DNA of 50,052 nucleotides from Metaruminococcus_A sp964607135 (GTDB lineage: Bacteria; Bacillota; Clostridia; Oscillospirales; Ruminococcaceae), in assembly GCA_964607135.1 (NCBI GenBank), contig CAZSIV010000015.1, positions 1-50,052 of the forward strand. The letters are read 5' to 3'. Within the stretch, counting starts at the first letter, position 1, and the number at the start of each line of letters is the position of its first letter. Positions 8,180 through 15,407 of the stretch are shown here, piece after piece. Below the pieces are notes generated by a model. That model searched no databases and was not told the DNA's origin. It saw only the letters and a program-made list of their open reading frames with translations. The position numbers and the translations under genes were made by a program.

Positions 8180-8377
8180 GCAGGGTACCCCTGTTGGTAA
8201 ACGCGGCCGGGTGGCCTCGTGTCCGTGCCCGGACTGGGCAATGCGCGATACTCAAGTTAGATTAAATTTATAGTTTGTGCCCCGCGAGGTACATGTTTCA
8301 TACAACCCACCTCGCAGGATCGAAACTTAGAGACTGGCAAAACGTTTGAGTGCGAATCACCAGCGGATGTACTCCGC
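8180..8377 (+). repeat. Family-1 palindromic repeat in the leader of the natA-like gene
   Basis: The left arm ends at CCCCGCGAGGTACATG (8281-8296). The right arm CACCTCGCAGGATCGAAACT runs on through ACTGGCAAAACGTTTGAGTGCGAAT to 8358. GCGAGGT pairs with ACCTCGC across a 17-base loop. Mini-hairpins flank it: GCAGGGTACCCCTG near 8180 and AGCGGATGTACTCCGCT at 8361-8377. The last of these ends 3 bases before the AAAGGAGAG ribosome binding site of the next gene. Confidence 0.8.
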
Positions 8378-8394
8378 TGAAAGGAGAGAATTTG

Positions 8395-9126
8395 ATGGCA
8401 GCTACATTGAAAGTGGAAAACCTGAGCAAAAAATACGCCAAGGTGGAGGGCGCAAAGCAGGTGAGCTTCGAGATCGAGCGGGGGGAGGTCTTCGCGCTGA
8501 TCGGCCCGAACGGGGCCGGAAAGACGACGACTATCCGGATGATCGCGACTCTGCTGACCCCGACGAGAGGAGACGCCTTTGTAGAGGGGTGCAGCGTCGT
8601 CCACGAACCGGCGAAGGTCCGGGAGCGGATCACCTATCTGCCGGATGAGGCGGGCGCCTACAAAAACATGACGGGGCGCAATTACTTGAAGTTTATGGCG
8701 GCCCTCTTTACAAACGACAAAAGGGAGCAGGAGGAAGCGGTCGGCCGCGCGGTCGAAATCGCGGCGCTTGGGCAGCGGCTGGATGACAAGATCGCCAGCT
8801 ACTCCCGCGGGATGATCCGCAAGCTCCTTTTGGCCCGGGCGGTCATGACCCACCCCGCCCTCGCGATGCTGGATGAACCCACCTCCGGGCTCGACATCCT
8901 CAACGCGCTGGAAATCCGGCGGATGATCCGCCGGCTCGCCGACGAGGAGGGGATGAGCTTCCTCATCTCGAGCCACAATATGCTGGAGATCGACTCCCTG
9001 TCCGACCGGGTGGGGATCATCAACCGGGGGCGGCTGCTGGTCACCGGGAGACCGGACGACCTGAAAAATCAGTTCAACGCCGATAATCTTGAAGAAGTTT
9101 TTGAAAGGGCGGTGGAGCAGGAATGA
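8395..9126 (+). CDS. ABC transporter ATP-binding protein, NatA-like
   Basis: The 243-residue ATPase belongs to the CcmA/NatA group that powers ABC-2 type exporters. Motifs: Walker A GPNGAGKTT (37-45), Q-loop region TYLPDEAG, a shortened signature SRGMIRKLLLARA in which the usual SGG is SRG (as in many NatA proteins), Walker B LAMLDEPTSGLD and switch SSHN. The ATG at 8395 follows AAAGGAGAG by 6 bases. Its stop overlaps the permease start by 4 bases (ATGA), so the two are translationally coupled. NatAB in Bacillus subtilis exports sodium, but the substrate here is unknown. Confidence 0.92.
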   Translation: MAATLKVENLSKKYAKVEGAKQVSFEIERGEVFALIGPNGAGKTTTIRMIATLLTPTRGDAFVEGCSVVHEPAKVRERITYLPDEAGAYKNMTGRNYLKFMAALFTNDKREQEEAVGRAVEIAALGQRLDDKIASYSRGMIRKLLLARAVMTHPALAMLDEPTSGLDILNALEIRRMIRRLADEEGMSFLISSHNMLEIDSLSDRVGIINRGRLLVTGRPDDLKNQFNADNLEEVFERAVEQE

Positions 9127-10430
9127 AATTCTGGACGCTTCTCAAAAAAGAGCTCCGCGAAATGCTGAGCGTTTCCACACTGGTAGGGATGGTTGTCGCC
9201 ATGGGCGTGTTTTTCCTGCTCGGGCAGGTGATGACCGGGATTACCGAGGACAGCCAGGACAAGGCGGGGGTAGTCCATATCGTCGACGAAGACGGCTCGG
9301 CCCTCTCCCGGGAATGCATCGATCTCCTCCGTGAAAACGGTTTCGAAGTGGTCGAGGAATCCCCTGTCGAAGCGGAAGGAGAACTCAAATATAAGCCCCA
9401 GGGGGATTTTGACCTCCTCGTCATTCCAAAAGGGTTCGAGGCGGAGATCCTGAAGGGCCGGAAAACTGAGATCCAGGTGTATTCCGTCCTCAACAGCCTC
9501 TCTATGGGAGGGATGCTCAGCTACTCCGGCAGCGACGCGATCGTCTCGATGATGAACGAGGCGGTTTCCCTCAAGCTCCTTTCCCAGAATCTGGCGGAGG
9601 GAACAGCGGCCAGTCCGGACTTTCTTAAGAATCCGGTAACAGCCGGGGAGACCACCTTTGTGGCGGATCAGTCTGCCCAGGTGAGCGCCGGCGCCCTCGC
9701 GAGCTTTGCCATGAGCCAGACCATGTTTGTCCCGATCGTGGTCTTTATCCTCGTTATTTTTGCATCCCAGATGGTGGCGTCCGCCATTGCCAATGAAAAA
9801 GGGGACAAAACGCTGGAAACCCTTCTCTGCACGCCGGTTTCCCGGGTGGCGGTTCTCTCGGCCAAAATGTGCGGAGCGGGGATCGTCTCCCTTTTGATGG
9901 CTGCCGTCTATATGGTCGGTTTTTCCAGCTATATGGACGGAATGATGGGCTCCTCCGCCGAAGGGATGCCCCAGGAGCTTGGAAACGCGCTCGACGCACT
10001 CGGGATCAACCTGGGGGCGATGGATTATGTCCTGATCGGCCTTCAGCTCTTCCTCACCATCCTGATCGCCCTGGCCGCCAGCATGATCTTGGGGGCGCTC
10101 GCAAGCGATATCAAGTCGGCCCAGACGGCGATTATGCCGCTGATGTTCGCCCTTTTGATCCCCTATATGATGACGATGTTCACCGACATCAATTCCTTCT
10201 CCCTCCCGCTGCGGCTTTTGATCTATGCCATTCCCTTTACCCACACCTTCATCGCAAACAGCAATATGATCTTCGACAACCTGCCCCTTTATTTCGGCGG
10301 GCTCGCCTATCAGCTTATCTTCCTGGTCGTGATTATGTTTTTCGCCGTCAAGCTCTTCTCGGGCGACCGAATTTTCACCATCCGACTCAATTTCGGGAAG
10401 AAGCGCCGCAAAGCGCTTCCGAGTGAATAA
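9123..10430 (+). CDS. ABC-2 type transporter permease, NatB-like
   Basis: The 435-residue permease has the ABC-2/NatB plan: an N-terminal membrane helix (about 19-40), a large extracytoplasmic domain (about 45-195), then a block of five to six hydrophobic segments (from MFVPIVVFILVIFASQMVA to the C-terminus). The conserved ANEKGDKTLETLLCTPVSR loop before the second membrane region is typical of NatB-type permeases. The basic tail is FGKKRRKALPSE. It overlaps the ATPase gene by 4 bases and is followed after 15 bases by the reductase gene, so the three probably share one transcript from 8070. Confidence 0.9.
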   Translation: MKFWTLLKKELREMLSVSTLVGMVVAMGVFFLLGQVMTGITEDSQDKAGVVHIVDEDGSALSRECIDLLRENGFEVVEESPVEAEGELKYKPQGDFDLLVIPKGFEAEILKGRKTEIQVYSVLNSLSMGGMLSYSGSDAIVSMMNEAVSLKLLSQNLAEGTAASPDFLKNPVTAGETTFVADQSAQVSAGALASFAMSQTMFVPIVVFILVIFASQMVASAIANEKGDKTLETLLCTPVSRVAVLSAKMCGAGIVSLLMAAVYMVGFSSYMDGMMGSSAEGMPQELGNALDALGINLGAMDYVLIGLQLFLTILIALAASMILGALASDIKSAQTAIMPLMFALLIPYMMTMFTDINSFSLPLRLLIYAIPFTHTFIANSNMIFDNLPLYFGGLAYQLIFLVVIMFFAVKLFSGDRIFTIRLNFGKKRRKALPSE

Positions 10431-10445
10431 GGGGGATGCAGTGTG

Positions 10446-11180
10446 ATGGCGCGTACCGTTTTGATCACAGGCGCTTCCCGCGGGATCGGCGCCGCGGCCG
10501 CCCGGCAGTTTGCCGCGGCGGGAGACCGGGTGGCAGTCAACTACCTCCGCAGCAAGGACAGGGCGGAAAAGCTGGCGGGGGAGCTGAGGGGAAAAGGCTT
10601 CCAGGCGGAGACCTTCCAGGCCGATGTTTCAAAGGAAGCGGAGGTCTGCCGGATGTTCGAAGAAATCCGCCGGGCGTTCGGCCCGGTGGAGGTGCTGGTC
10701 AACAATGCCGGCATCGCCGAGCAGAAGCCCTTTGCCGACATCACCGAGCGGGACTGGGAACGGATGTTTCAGGTCAATGTCAAGGGGATGTATCTCTGCG
10801 CCCGGGCGGCGCTCTCCGGTTTTTTGCAGAGGCAGGCGGGCTGTATCGTCAACCTCTCCTCTGTCTGGGGGCTGACCGGCGCCTCCTGCGAGGTGCACTA
10901 TTCGGCGGCCAAGGCGGCGGTGATCGGCTTCACCAAGGCCCTCGCAAAAGAGCTGGGGCCCTCTCAAATCCGGGTCAACTGCGTGGCGCCCGGTGTGATC
11001 GAAACCGACATGAACGCCGCCCTTTCCGCCGAGGCAATGGAGCAGCTTCGGGAGGAGACCCCGATGGGGGCGGTCGGAACGCCGGAACAGGTCGCGGATG
11101 CGGTCTTCTTCTTAACGTCGGAGCAGGCGGCCTTCATCACAGGGCAGGTGCTCAGCCCGAACGGCGGCTTTTGGATTTAA
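10446..11180 (+). CDS. SDR family oxidoreductase, FabG-like
   Basis: The 244-residue protein is a classical short-chain dehydrogenase. It has the NAD(P)-binding GASRGIGAAAAR near the N-terminus, NNAGIAE, the NVKGM asparagine, the serine of NLSSVWG, and the catalytic YSAAK. R/N residues after the first glycine motif (NYLRSKDRAE) suggest NADPH. Length and motifs are those of 3-oxoacyl-ACP reductase (FabG), but no other fatty-acid synthesis gene is near, so it may act on another substrate. The ATG at 10446 lies 8 bases after a GGGGG run; a GTG directly before it (10443) is the alternative. Last gene of the natAB-like operon. Confidence 0.85.
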   Translation: MARTVLITGASRGIGAAAARQFAAAGDRVAVNYLRSKDRAEKLAGELRGKGFQAETFQADVSKEAEVCRMFEEIRRAFGPVEVLVNNAGIAEQKPFADITERDWERMFQVNVKGMYLCARAALSGFLQRQAGCIVNLSSVWGLTGASCEVHYSAAKAAVIGFTKALAKELGPSQIRVNCVAPGVIETDMNAALSAEAMEQLREETPMGAVGTPEQVADAVFFLTSEQAAFITGQVLSPNGGFWI

Positions 11181-11183
11181 ACG

Positions 11184-12205
11184 TCTGCGCCGGGTGTCCC
11201 CGGCTGGACAATCGCGATTCATAAGCAGTGCTAAAAGCGACATTGGAATCCCGCGAGGCACATCTTTTGTACAACGCACCTCGCAGGATTACAATCTGGA
11301 TGCTGGCAGAACGCCAGTGTGCGTATTACCAGCGGGGGTTCCCCGGTTGGTTCCCAGGTTGGTTTATTGATAAAATGCATCTCGCAGGATTGCAGCCCAA
11401 AAATCGGTAAAGCTTTGGAGTGCGAAATTGCCCAGTCCAGGCACGGACGCACCTCGCAGGACTGAGACCTGGAAACTGGTAGCGCTTAAGTGTGCGATTG
11501 CCTGCCTGGCCACCCGGCCCGGCAGGGGGGATCCTGCTCTTGTCTCTTGGGGTTTTCACTTAAAGCTGAGAAAAAGGTTCGTGCACGAATTGCGAGCGGA
11601 TGCACTCCGCGCCCGGTCCGAATAAACGCAACTCTTAAGCTGTGCCAAGAGCGGCCTGTCCGCGTGGCACACTTATTTTTTATGCGAACTGCCTTGCAGG
11701 GCGGAATACTTCCGCTGTCAATACGCGGTCTGTGGCCAGACCGGCCAATCGCGATCCGTAAGCGGTTCTAAAAACAGGGCTGGTAACCCGCGAGGCCCGT
11801 GACCGGGCTGGACAAACGCGATCCATAGGTTGTACGAAAAGCCGCGTCGGTAACCCGCGAGGCACCTCGCAGGACTGAAATCTTAGAAATTGGCAAAACG
11901 TTCGTGTGCGAATTACCTGCGGCAGTTTGCCGCGCCGGGTGTCTCCGGCCGGACAATCGCGATTCACAGGTAGTGTAAAGAACAACGTTGATAACCCGCA
12001 GGACACGTTTAGCTTTCATGCAACGCACCTCGCAGGATTTCTGCCCAAAAATCGATAAAATCTTGGGGTGCGAAATTGCCAGCAGGGGCACCCTGCCCCG
12101 CGAGGCACGTTTAGCTTTCATGCAACGCACCTCGCAGGATTTCTGCCCAAAAATCGATAAAATCTTGGGGTGCGGATTGCCCCGTCCGGGCACGGACGCC
12201 GGGTG
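11184..12205. repeat. Cluster of family-1 palindromic repeats (about 1 kb)
   Basis: Non-coding. Left-arm cores (CCCGCGAGGC or close) occur near 11243, 11790, 11852 and 12097. Right-arm cores (CTCGCAGGA) occur near 11280, 11387, 11453, 11867, 12029 and 12131, each followed by an A/T-rich stretch ending in (G)TGTGCGAATTGCC-like sequence. Arms are separated by small GC hairpins such as GCCGGGTGTCCCCGGC (11187-11202), GCGGATGCACTCCGC (11596-11610) and GCAGGGGCACCCTGC (12082-12096). Copies are partial, nested and locally duplicated. The cluster lies between the reductase gene and the promoter of the HdeD-like gene; part of it has open frames on both strands, which are accidental. Confidence 0.85.
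12004..12174 (+). repeat. Recent tandem duplication inside the repeat cluster
   Basis: A 69-base block (12004-12072) is repeated exactly at 12106-12174, an offset of 102 bases. It covers the loop and right arm of a family-1 element (from CACGTTTAGCTTTCATGC to CTTGGGGTGCG). The identity shows that this duplication is recent compared with the divergence between other copies. Confidence 0.9.
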
Positions 12206-12207
12206 TC

Positions 12208-12236
12208 TTGTATCCTGAAAAAATTGGTGATATACT
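12208..12236 (+). promoter_or_regulatory. Sigma-A-type promoter of the HdeD-like gene
   Basis: TTGTAT (12208-12213) and TATACT (12231-12236) are 17 bases apart, directly after the repeat cluster and 135 bases before the start codon. Confidence 0.6.
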
Positions 12237-12370
12237 ACTAAGATAACAACCGGCCGGCCCAGGTGTTCGGATCGAAACAGGGCGGGGCCGAAATAAGAGT
12301 AGAAAGGATGATCCCGGGGGAAGGAGCCGCCGCTTTGCGGCCTTCCCGGACGGCGGGTCGAGGTGGTTTT

Positions 12371-13852
12371 ATGCGGAAGAAATTCACACCGGTTTTGGAT
12401 CGGCTCCTTCCGGGGCTTGCTTTGATCGCCCTGGGGGTCGTGATCCTCTGCTGGAAAACCAGCTTTTTGAGGCTGGCCCTTCAGCTGACGGGGCTGGTGT
12501 CGATCGTCAGCGGCGCCGCCATGCTGGTGATGCTCCTCCTGCGCCGAAAGGAGCTGGGCGGGAAGCGGATCACCCTCAGCGGCGCGCTGATCTCGGTCGC
12601 CGTCGGCGTCGCCATCTGGTTTCTGCCCGACGTCCAGGTCGTCCTGTTCGGTTTTCTCTTCGCCTTTTATGTCCTGATCAACGGCGCCGCGAAGCTGGTC
12701 AACTTCATTCTCTTTGCCAAAAACCGGGTCAAGGGGCGGGCGGCCGACCTCTTCGACTGCCTGTTTTTCCTGACCTTCGGCATCCTGCTGCTCTTCACTC
12801 CGCTTTTTTCGGTCGACTCGATCCTGATCATCATCGGGGTTTACGGCATTCTGCTGGGCAGCTTCAATCTCATCGAATACATCCATTCCGTCATTCCGGT
12901 CAAGGCGAAACGCCGGTTTAAGCGGAGAATCCGGATCTCCCTTCCGGTCTTTGTCGTCATGCTGATTCCGCACCGAGTTCTCAAGCGGATGAACCGTTAT
13001 TTCTCCGAGAATCCGGAGGAAGCCGGGCCGGCCATCCAGCGGACGGAATACAAGGAAAAGGAGGCGCTTTCGGAGCCGCCCGACCTGGAGGTTTTCATCC
13101 ATGTGACGGAGGACGGCACAGGCGCGATGGGCCACTGCGATTTTTGTTTTGAGGGGCGGGTGATCTCCTACGGAAATTACGACGAGTACTCCCGGAAGCT
13201 GTTCGAGGGGACGGGGGACGGCGTTTTGTTTTACACCTCTAAAGAGGATTATATCCCGTTTGTCACACGGTACAGCAAAAAGACGCTGTTCGGTTTTGGG
13301 CTCCGGCTGACAAAGGAACAGAAAGAGGGATTCCGCAGGCGGATGGAGGAGCTGACCGAGCCCCTATACCGCTGGGAATCCCCCTATGAAGCCGATTCAG
13401 GAGAAGGAAAGGCAAAGCCGCTGGATTATTATCCAGACTACGCGAGCAGGCTTTTCTATTACACCGGCGCTGAATTCTACAAGTTCCGCTCCGGGCGGTT
13501 CAAGTCCTATTTCGTCCTCTCCACCAACTGCGTCCAGCTGGTGGATGCCGCCCTGAGCTCGGCAGGGACTGCCATCGTCAAGCTCAACGGGATCATCACC
13601 CCCGGAACCTATTACGATTACCTCGACGAGGAGTTTTTAAAGCCCGGCTCGATGGTCGTCACCCGGACGGTCTACAGCGAAGACCCGGAAAACGCCCGCG
13701 GGATCCCCCGGGAGAGCGAAGTCCGGGCCCGGTACAAGGAAATCTGCGCCCAGGAGCGGGAAGCGATCCGGATTGAGCGGCGGGGAGCCCCCGCAGGGCA
13801 GACGCGGCCGGGTGACCCCGGCGGGACAAACGCGATCCGCAGGCGGTTCTAA
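12371..13852 (+). CDS. HdeD-like (DUF308) membrane domain fused to a putative permuted papain-like domain
   Basis: The 493-residue protein begins with six hydrophobic segments (residues about 10-166) in the compact pattern of DUF308/HdeD proteins. A basic linker (AKRRFKRRIR) leads to a soluble domain (about 240-480). There an early histidine (GAMGHCDFCFEGRVISYG) precedes a late NC motif (LSTNCVQLVDAAL), the order found in circularly permuted papain-like (LRAT/YiiX-type) proteins of the NlpC/P60 superfamily. This fold assignment is an inference from the two motifs. The ATG at 12371 follows GAGGTGG; an open extension to 12263 has no ribosome binding site. The last 16 codons and the stop lie inside a family-1 repeat. 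Function unknown; perhaps a membrane-tethered amidase or acyltransferase. Confidence 0.6.
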   Translation: MRKKFTPVLDRLLPGLALIALGVVILCWKTSFLRLALQLTGLVSIVSGAAMLVMLLLRRKELGGKRITLSGALISVAVGVAIWFLPDVQVVLFGFLFAFYVLINGAAKLVNFILFAKNRVKGRAADLFDCLFFLTFGILLLFTPLFSVDSILIIIGVYGILLGSFNLIEYIHSVIPVKAKRRFKRRIRISLPVFVVMLIPHRVLKRMNRYFSENPEEAGPAIQRTEYKEKEALSEPPDLEVFIHVTEDGTGAMGHCDFCFEGRVISYGNYDEYSRKLFEGTGDGVLFYTSKEDYIPFVTRYSKKTLFGFGLRLTKEQKEGFRRRMEELTEPLYRWESPYEADSGEGKAKPLDYYPDYASRLFYYTGAEFYKFRSGRFKSYFVLSTNCVQLVDAALSSAGTAIVKLNGIITPGTYYDYLDEEFLKPGSMVVTRTVYSEDPENARGIPRESEVRARYKEICAQEREAIRIERRGAPAGQTRPGDPGGTNAIRRRF

Positions 13853-13975
13853 AAACAGAGCTGGTAACCCGCGCGGCGCGTTGTACTTAGTTTGCCTTAG
13901 GCGCTTTGCGGGATGAGAACCCGAAAATTGGTACAATGTCGGTGTGCGAATTGCCTTGCGGGTTACAAACTGATA
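13800..13975 (+). repeat. Family-1 repeat overlapping the 3' end of the HdeD-like gene
   Basis: From the mini-hairpin GCCGGGTGACCCCGGC (13807-13822) the sequence runs ACGCGATCCGCAGGCGGTTC, TAAAAACAGAGCTGGTAACC and CGCGCGGCGCG. It is almost identical to the left arm at 11741-11793. The right arm is degenerate (GCTTTGCGGGATGAGAACCC, then AAAATTGGTACAATGTCGGTGTGCGAATTGCC to 13953). The coding region and its TAA stop are inside the left arm. Confidence 0.85.
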
Positions 13976-14043
13976 AATCGATCCGAGCTTGCGGGTCGCG
14001 TATCGAGAAAAGAAAAATTTTCCAAAAAATGAAAGACGGGCCG

Positions 14044-14080
14044 ACGCCGCGGTTTTGAAATCCGGCTTCGGCGCGTTTTT
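14044..14080 (+). terminator. Likely terminator after the HdeD-like gene
   Basis: ACGCCG pairs with CGGCGCGT across an inner GG/CC helix (14044-14075), followed by TTTTT. It separates the HdeD-like gene from spoVT. Confidence 0.5.
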
Positions 14081-14196
14081 GCTTCCTCCGGCCGATAAAA
14101 AATTTTCGCGGAATCGCCGCGGTTCAATACATATTCCTTTTGGTTCTCCACACACTATCCGCGTAGGATAATGTTAGCAATGGAGGAATTCTTTCA

Positions 14197-14736
14197 ATGA
14201 AAGCAACGGGAATTGTGAGAAGGATCGACGACCTCGGTCGTGTTGTAATACCGAAAGAAATCCGCAGAACCATGCGGATCCGCGAAGGCGACCCGATGGA
14301 GATTTACACCAACGCCGACGGGGCCGTCATCTTCAAAAAATATTCGCCGATCGGCGAGCTGTCGAATTACGCCGCACAGTACGCGGAGGTGCTTTACAAA
14401 ACGGGAGGGCTTCCCGCACTGGTCTGCGACCGGGACAACGTCATCGCCGTTTCGGGAGTGCCGAAAAAGGAGCTGCTGGAGCGGCGGGTCGCCCCCGAGC
14501 TCGAGGAGCTGATGGCTGGGCGCAAAACCCTTCCGGGCGGCGGGAAATCCGCTTCGATCAAGCCGGTGGAAGGGGTCGAGCGGTTTGCCTACGTCTGTTA
14601 TCCCATCCTCTCGCAGGGGGATGTCAACGGGGCAGTGATGTTTATCTCGGGTGAACAGGAGTACACCCCGACCGAGACACAGATCAAGCTCATCCAGGCC
14701 GCGGCCGCCCTTTTGGGAAAACAGATCGAGGAATAA
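14197..14736 (+). CDS. spoVT: Stage V sporulation protein T (AbrB/SpoVT family)
   Basis: The 179-residue length matches SpoVT of Bacillus (178). The N-terminal swapped-hairpin DNA-binding domain is nearly canonical (MKATGIVRRIDDLGRVVIPK, then EIRRTMRIREGDPMEIY), and residues about 57-178 form a GAF-like ligand domain. SpoVT is a forespore regulator made under SigmaG that tunes other SigmaG genes and spore germination, so this gene marks the organism as a spore former. The ATG follows GGAGGAATTC. A GATAAT-like box lies near 14167-14172, but no convincing sigma site could be named. It is a single gene, followed by the promoter of the rimP-nusA operon. Confidence 0.93.
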   Translation: MKATGIVRRIDDLGRVVIPKEIRRTMRIREGDPMEIYTNADGAVIFKKYSPIGELSNYAAQYAEVLYKTGGLPALVCDRDNVIAVSGVPKKELLERRVAPELEELMAGRKTLPGGGKSASIKPVEGVERFAYVCYPILSQGDVNGAVMFISGEQEYTPTETQIKLIQAAAALLGKQIEE

Positions 14737-14770
14737 CGGGGCAAGAACCCGGAAAATTCCGCAAACCCCC

Positions 14771-14799
14771 TTGCAATTTGCGGGGCAGTGTGCTATACT
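14771..14799 (+). promoter_or_regulatory. Promoter of the rimP-nusA-infB operon
   Basis: TTGCAA (14771-14776), a 17-base spacer and TATACT (14794-14799). Confidence 0.75.
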
Positions 14800-14827
14800 G
14801 AATTCGTAAACTGAACACTGAGATGAT

Positions 14828-14854
14828 GAAAGGCTGGGAATTTCCCGGTCTTTC
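14828..14854 (+). promoter_or_regulatory. Leader hairpin ahead of rimP
   Basis: GAAAGGCTGGGAA pairs with TTCCCGGTCTTTC (about 12 bp, two wobbles, one-to-three-base loop), followed by CTTTATG. It lies in the leader 36 bases before rimP and could act as an attenuator or RNA-stability element; nusA operons are known to be autoregulated in other bacteria. Confidence 0.45.
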
Positions 14855-14889
14855 CTTTATGTTGGAACGATTGCAGAAGAGAGGATGAA

Positions 14890-15384
14890 ATGCGGATGGC
14901 AAAAAAAGCTTCCACGGTTTCGGTGGTCTACGGCCTTGTCAAGCCGGCGGCGGACGAATTGGGGTTCACCCTTTGGGATGTGCGGTTTGAGAAGGAGGGC
15001 GGAAGCTGGTTTCTCCGAATCATCCTCGACAAGCCCGGCGGCATCGACATGGACGACTGCGCCGAGATGAGCCGCAGGATCGACCCGATCCTGGACGAAG
15101 CCGACCCGATTGAGCAGAGCTATTTCCTCGAAGTCGCCTCTGCGGGACTCGGCAGGGAGCTGCGCCGGCCGGAGCATTTCGAGATTTGTAAGGGGCGGCC
15201 GGTCGAGCTGCGGCTGATCCGCCCGCGGGACGGTGTCCGGGACTTCAAAGGAACCCTGAACGGGTACCGGGACGGGACGGTGGAGCTGCTTTCGAAGGGG
15301 GAGAGCCTCTCCTTCGCGGTGAAGGAGCTGAGCTATATCCGGCTGGACGATATTGACTTTGACGGCGAGATGGAACGCCTGTAA
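14890..15384 (+). CDS. rimP: Ribosome maturation factor RimP
   Basis: The 164-residue protein matches RimP, needed for late assembly of the 30S subunit. The N-terminal domain contains VKPAADELGFTLWDVRFEKE and LRIILDKPGGIDMDDCAEMSR; the middle has YFLEVASAGLGRELRRPEHF, the family hallmark; the C-terminal Sm-like beta domain runs from about residue 95. The ATG at 14890 is 5 bases after AGAGG; an ATG two codons later is the alternative. First gene of the operon, 23 bases before nusA. Confidence 0.95.
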   Translation: MRMAKKASTVSVVYGLVKPAADELGFTLWDVRFEKEGGSWFLRIILDKPGGIDMDDCAEMSRRIDPILDEADPIEQSYFLEVASAGLGRELRRPEHFEICKGRPVELRLIRPRDGVRDFKGTLNGYRDGTVELLSKGESLSFAVKELSYIRLDDIDFDGEMERL

Positions 15385-15407
15385 TTTGAGATGGGGGAGA
15401 TCGGAAA

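Noticed and set aside
9069..10244. A 391-codon frame antisense to the NatB-like permease
   Set aside because: Very rich in His, Gly and Arg and lacking any motif; the plus strand encodes a clear ABC-2 permease.
11184..12205. A CRISPR array
   Set aside because: Repeats are long, divergent, inverted, irregularly spaced and partly nested; there are no unique spacers of constant length and no cas gene.
11768..13135. A 455-codon minus-strand frame across the repeat cluster and the HdeD-like gene
   Set aside because: Half of it is repeat sequence read through and half is antisense to the membrane domain; no start signal.
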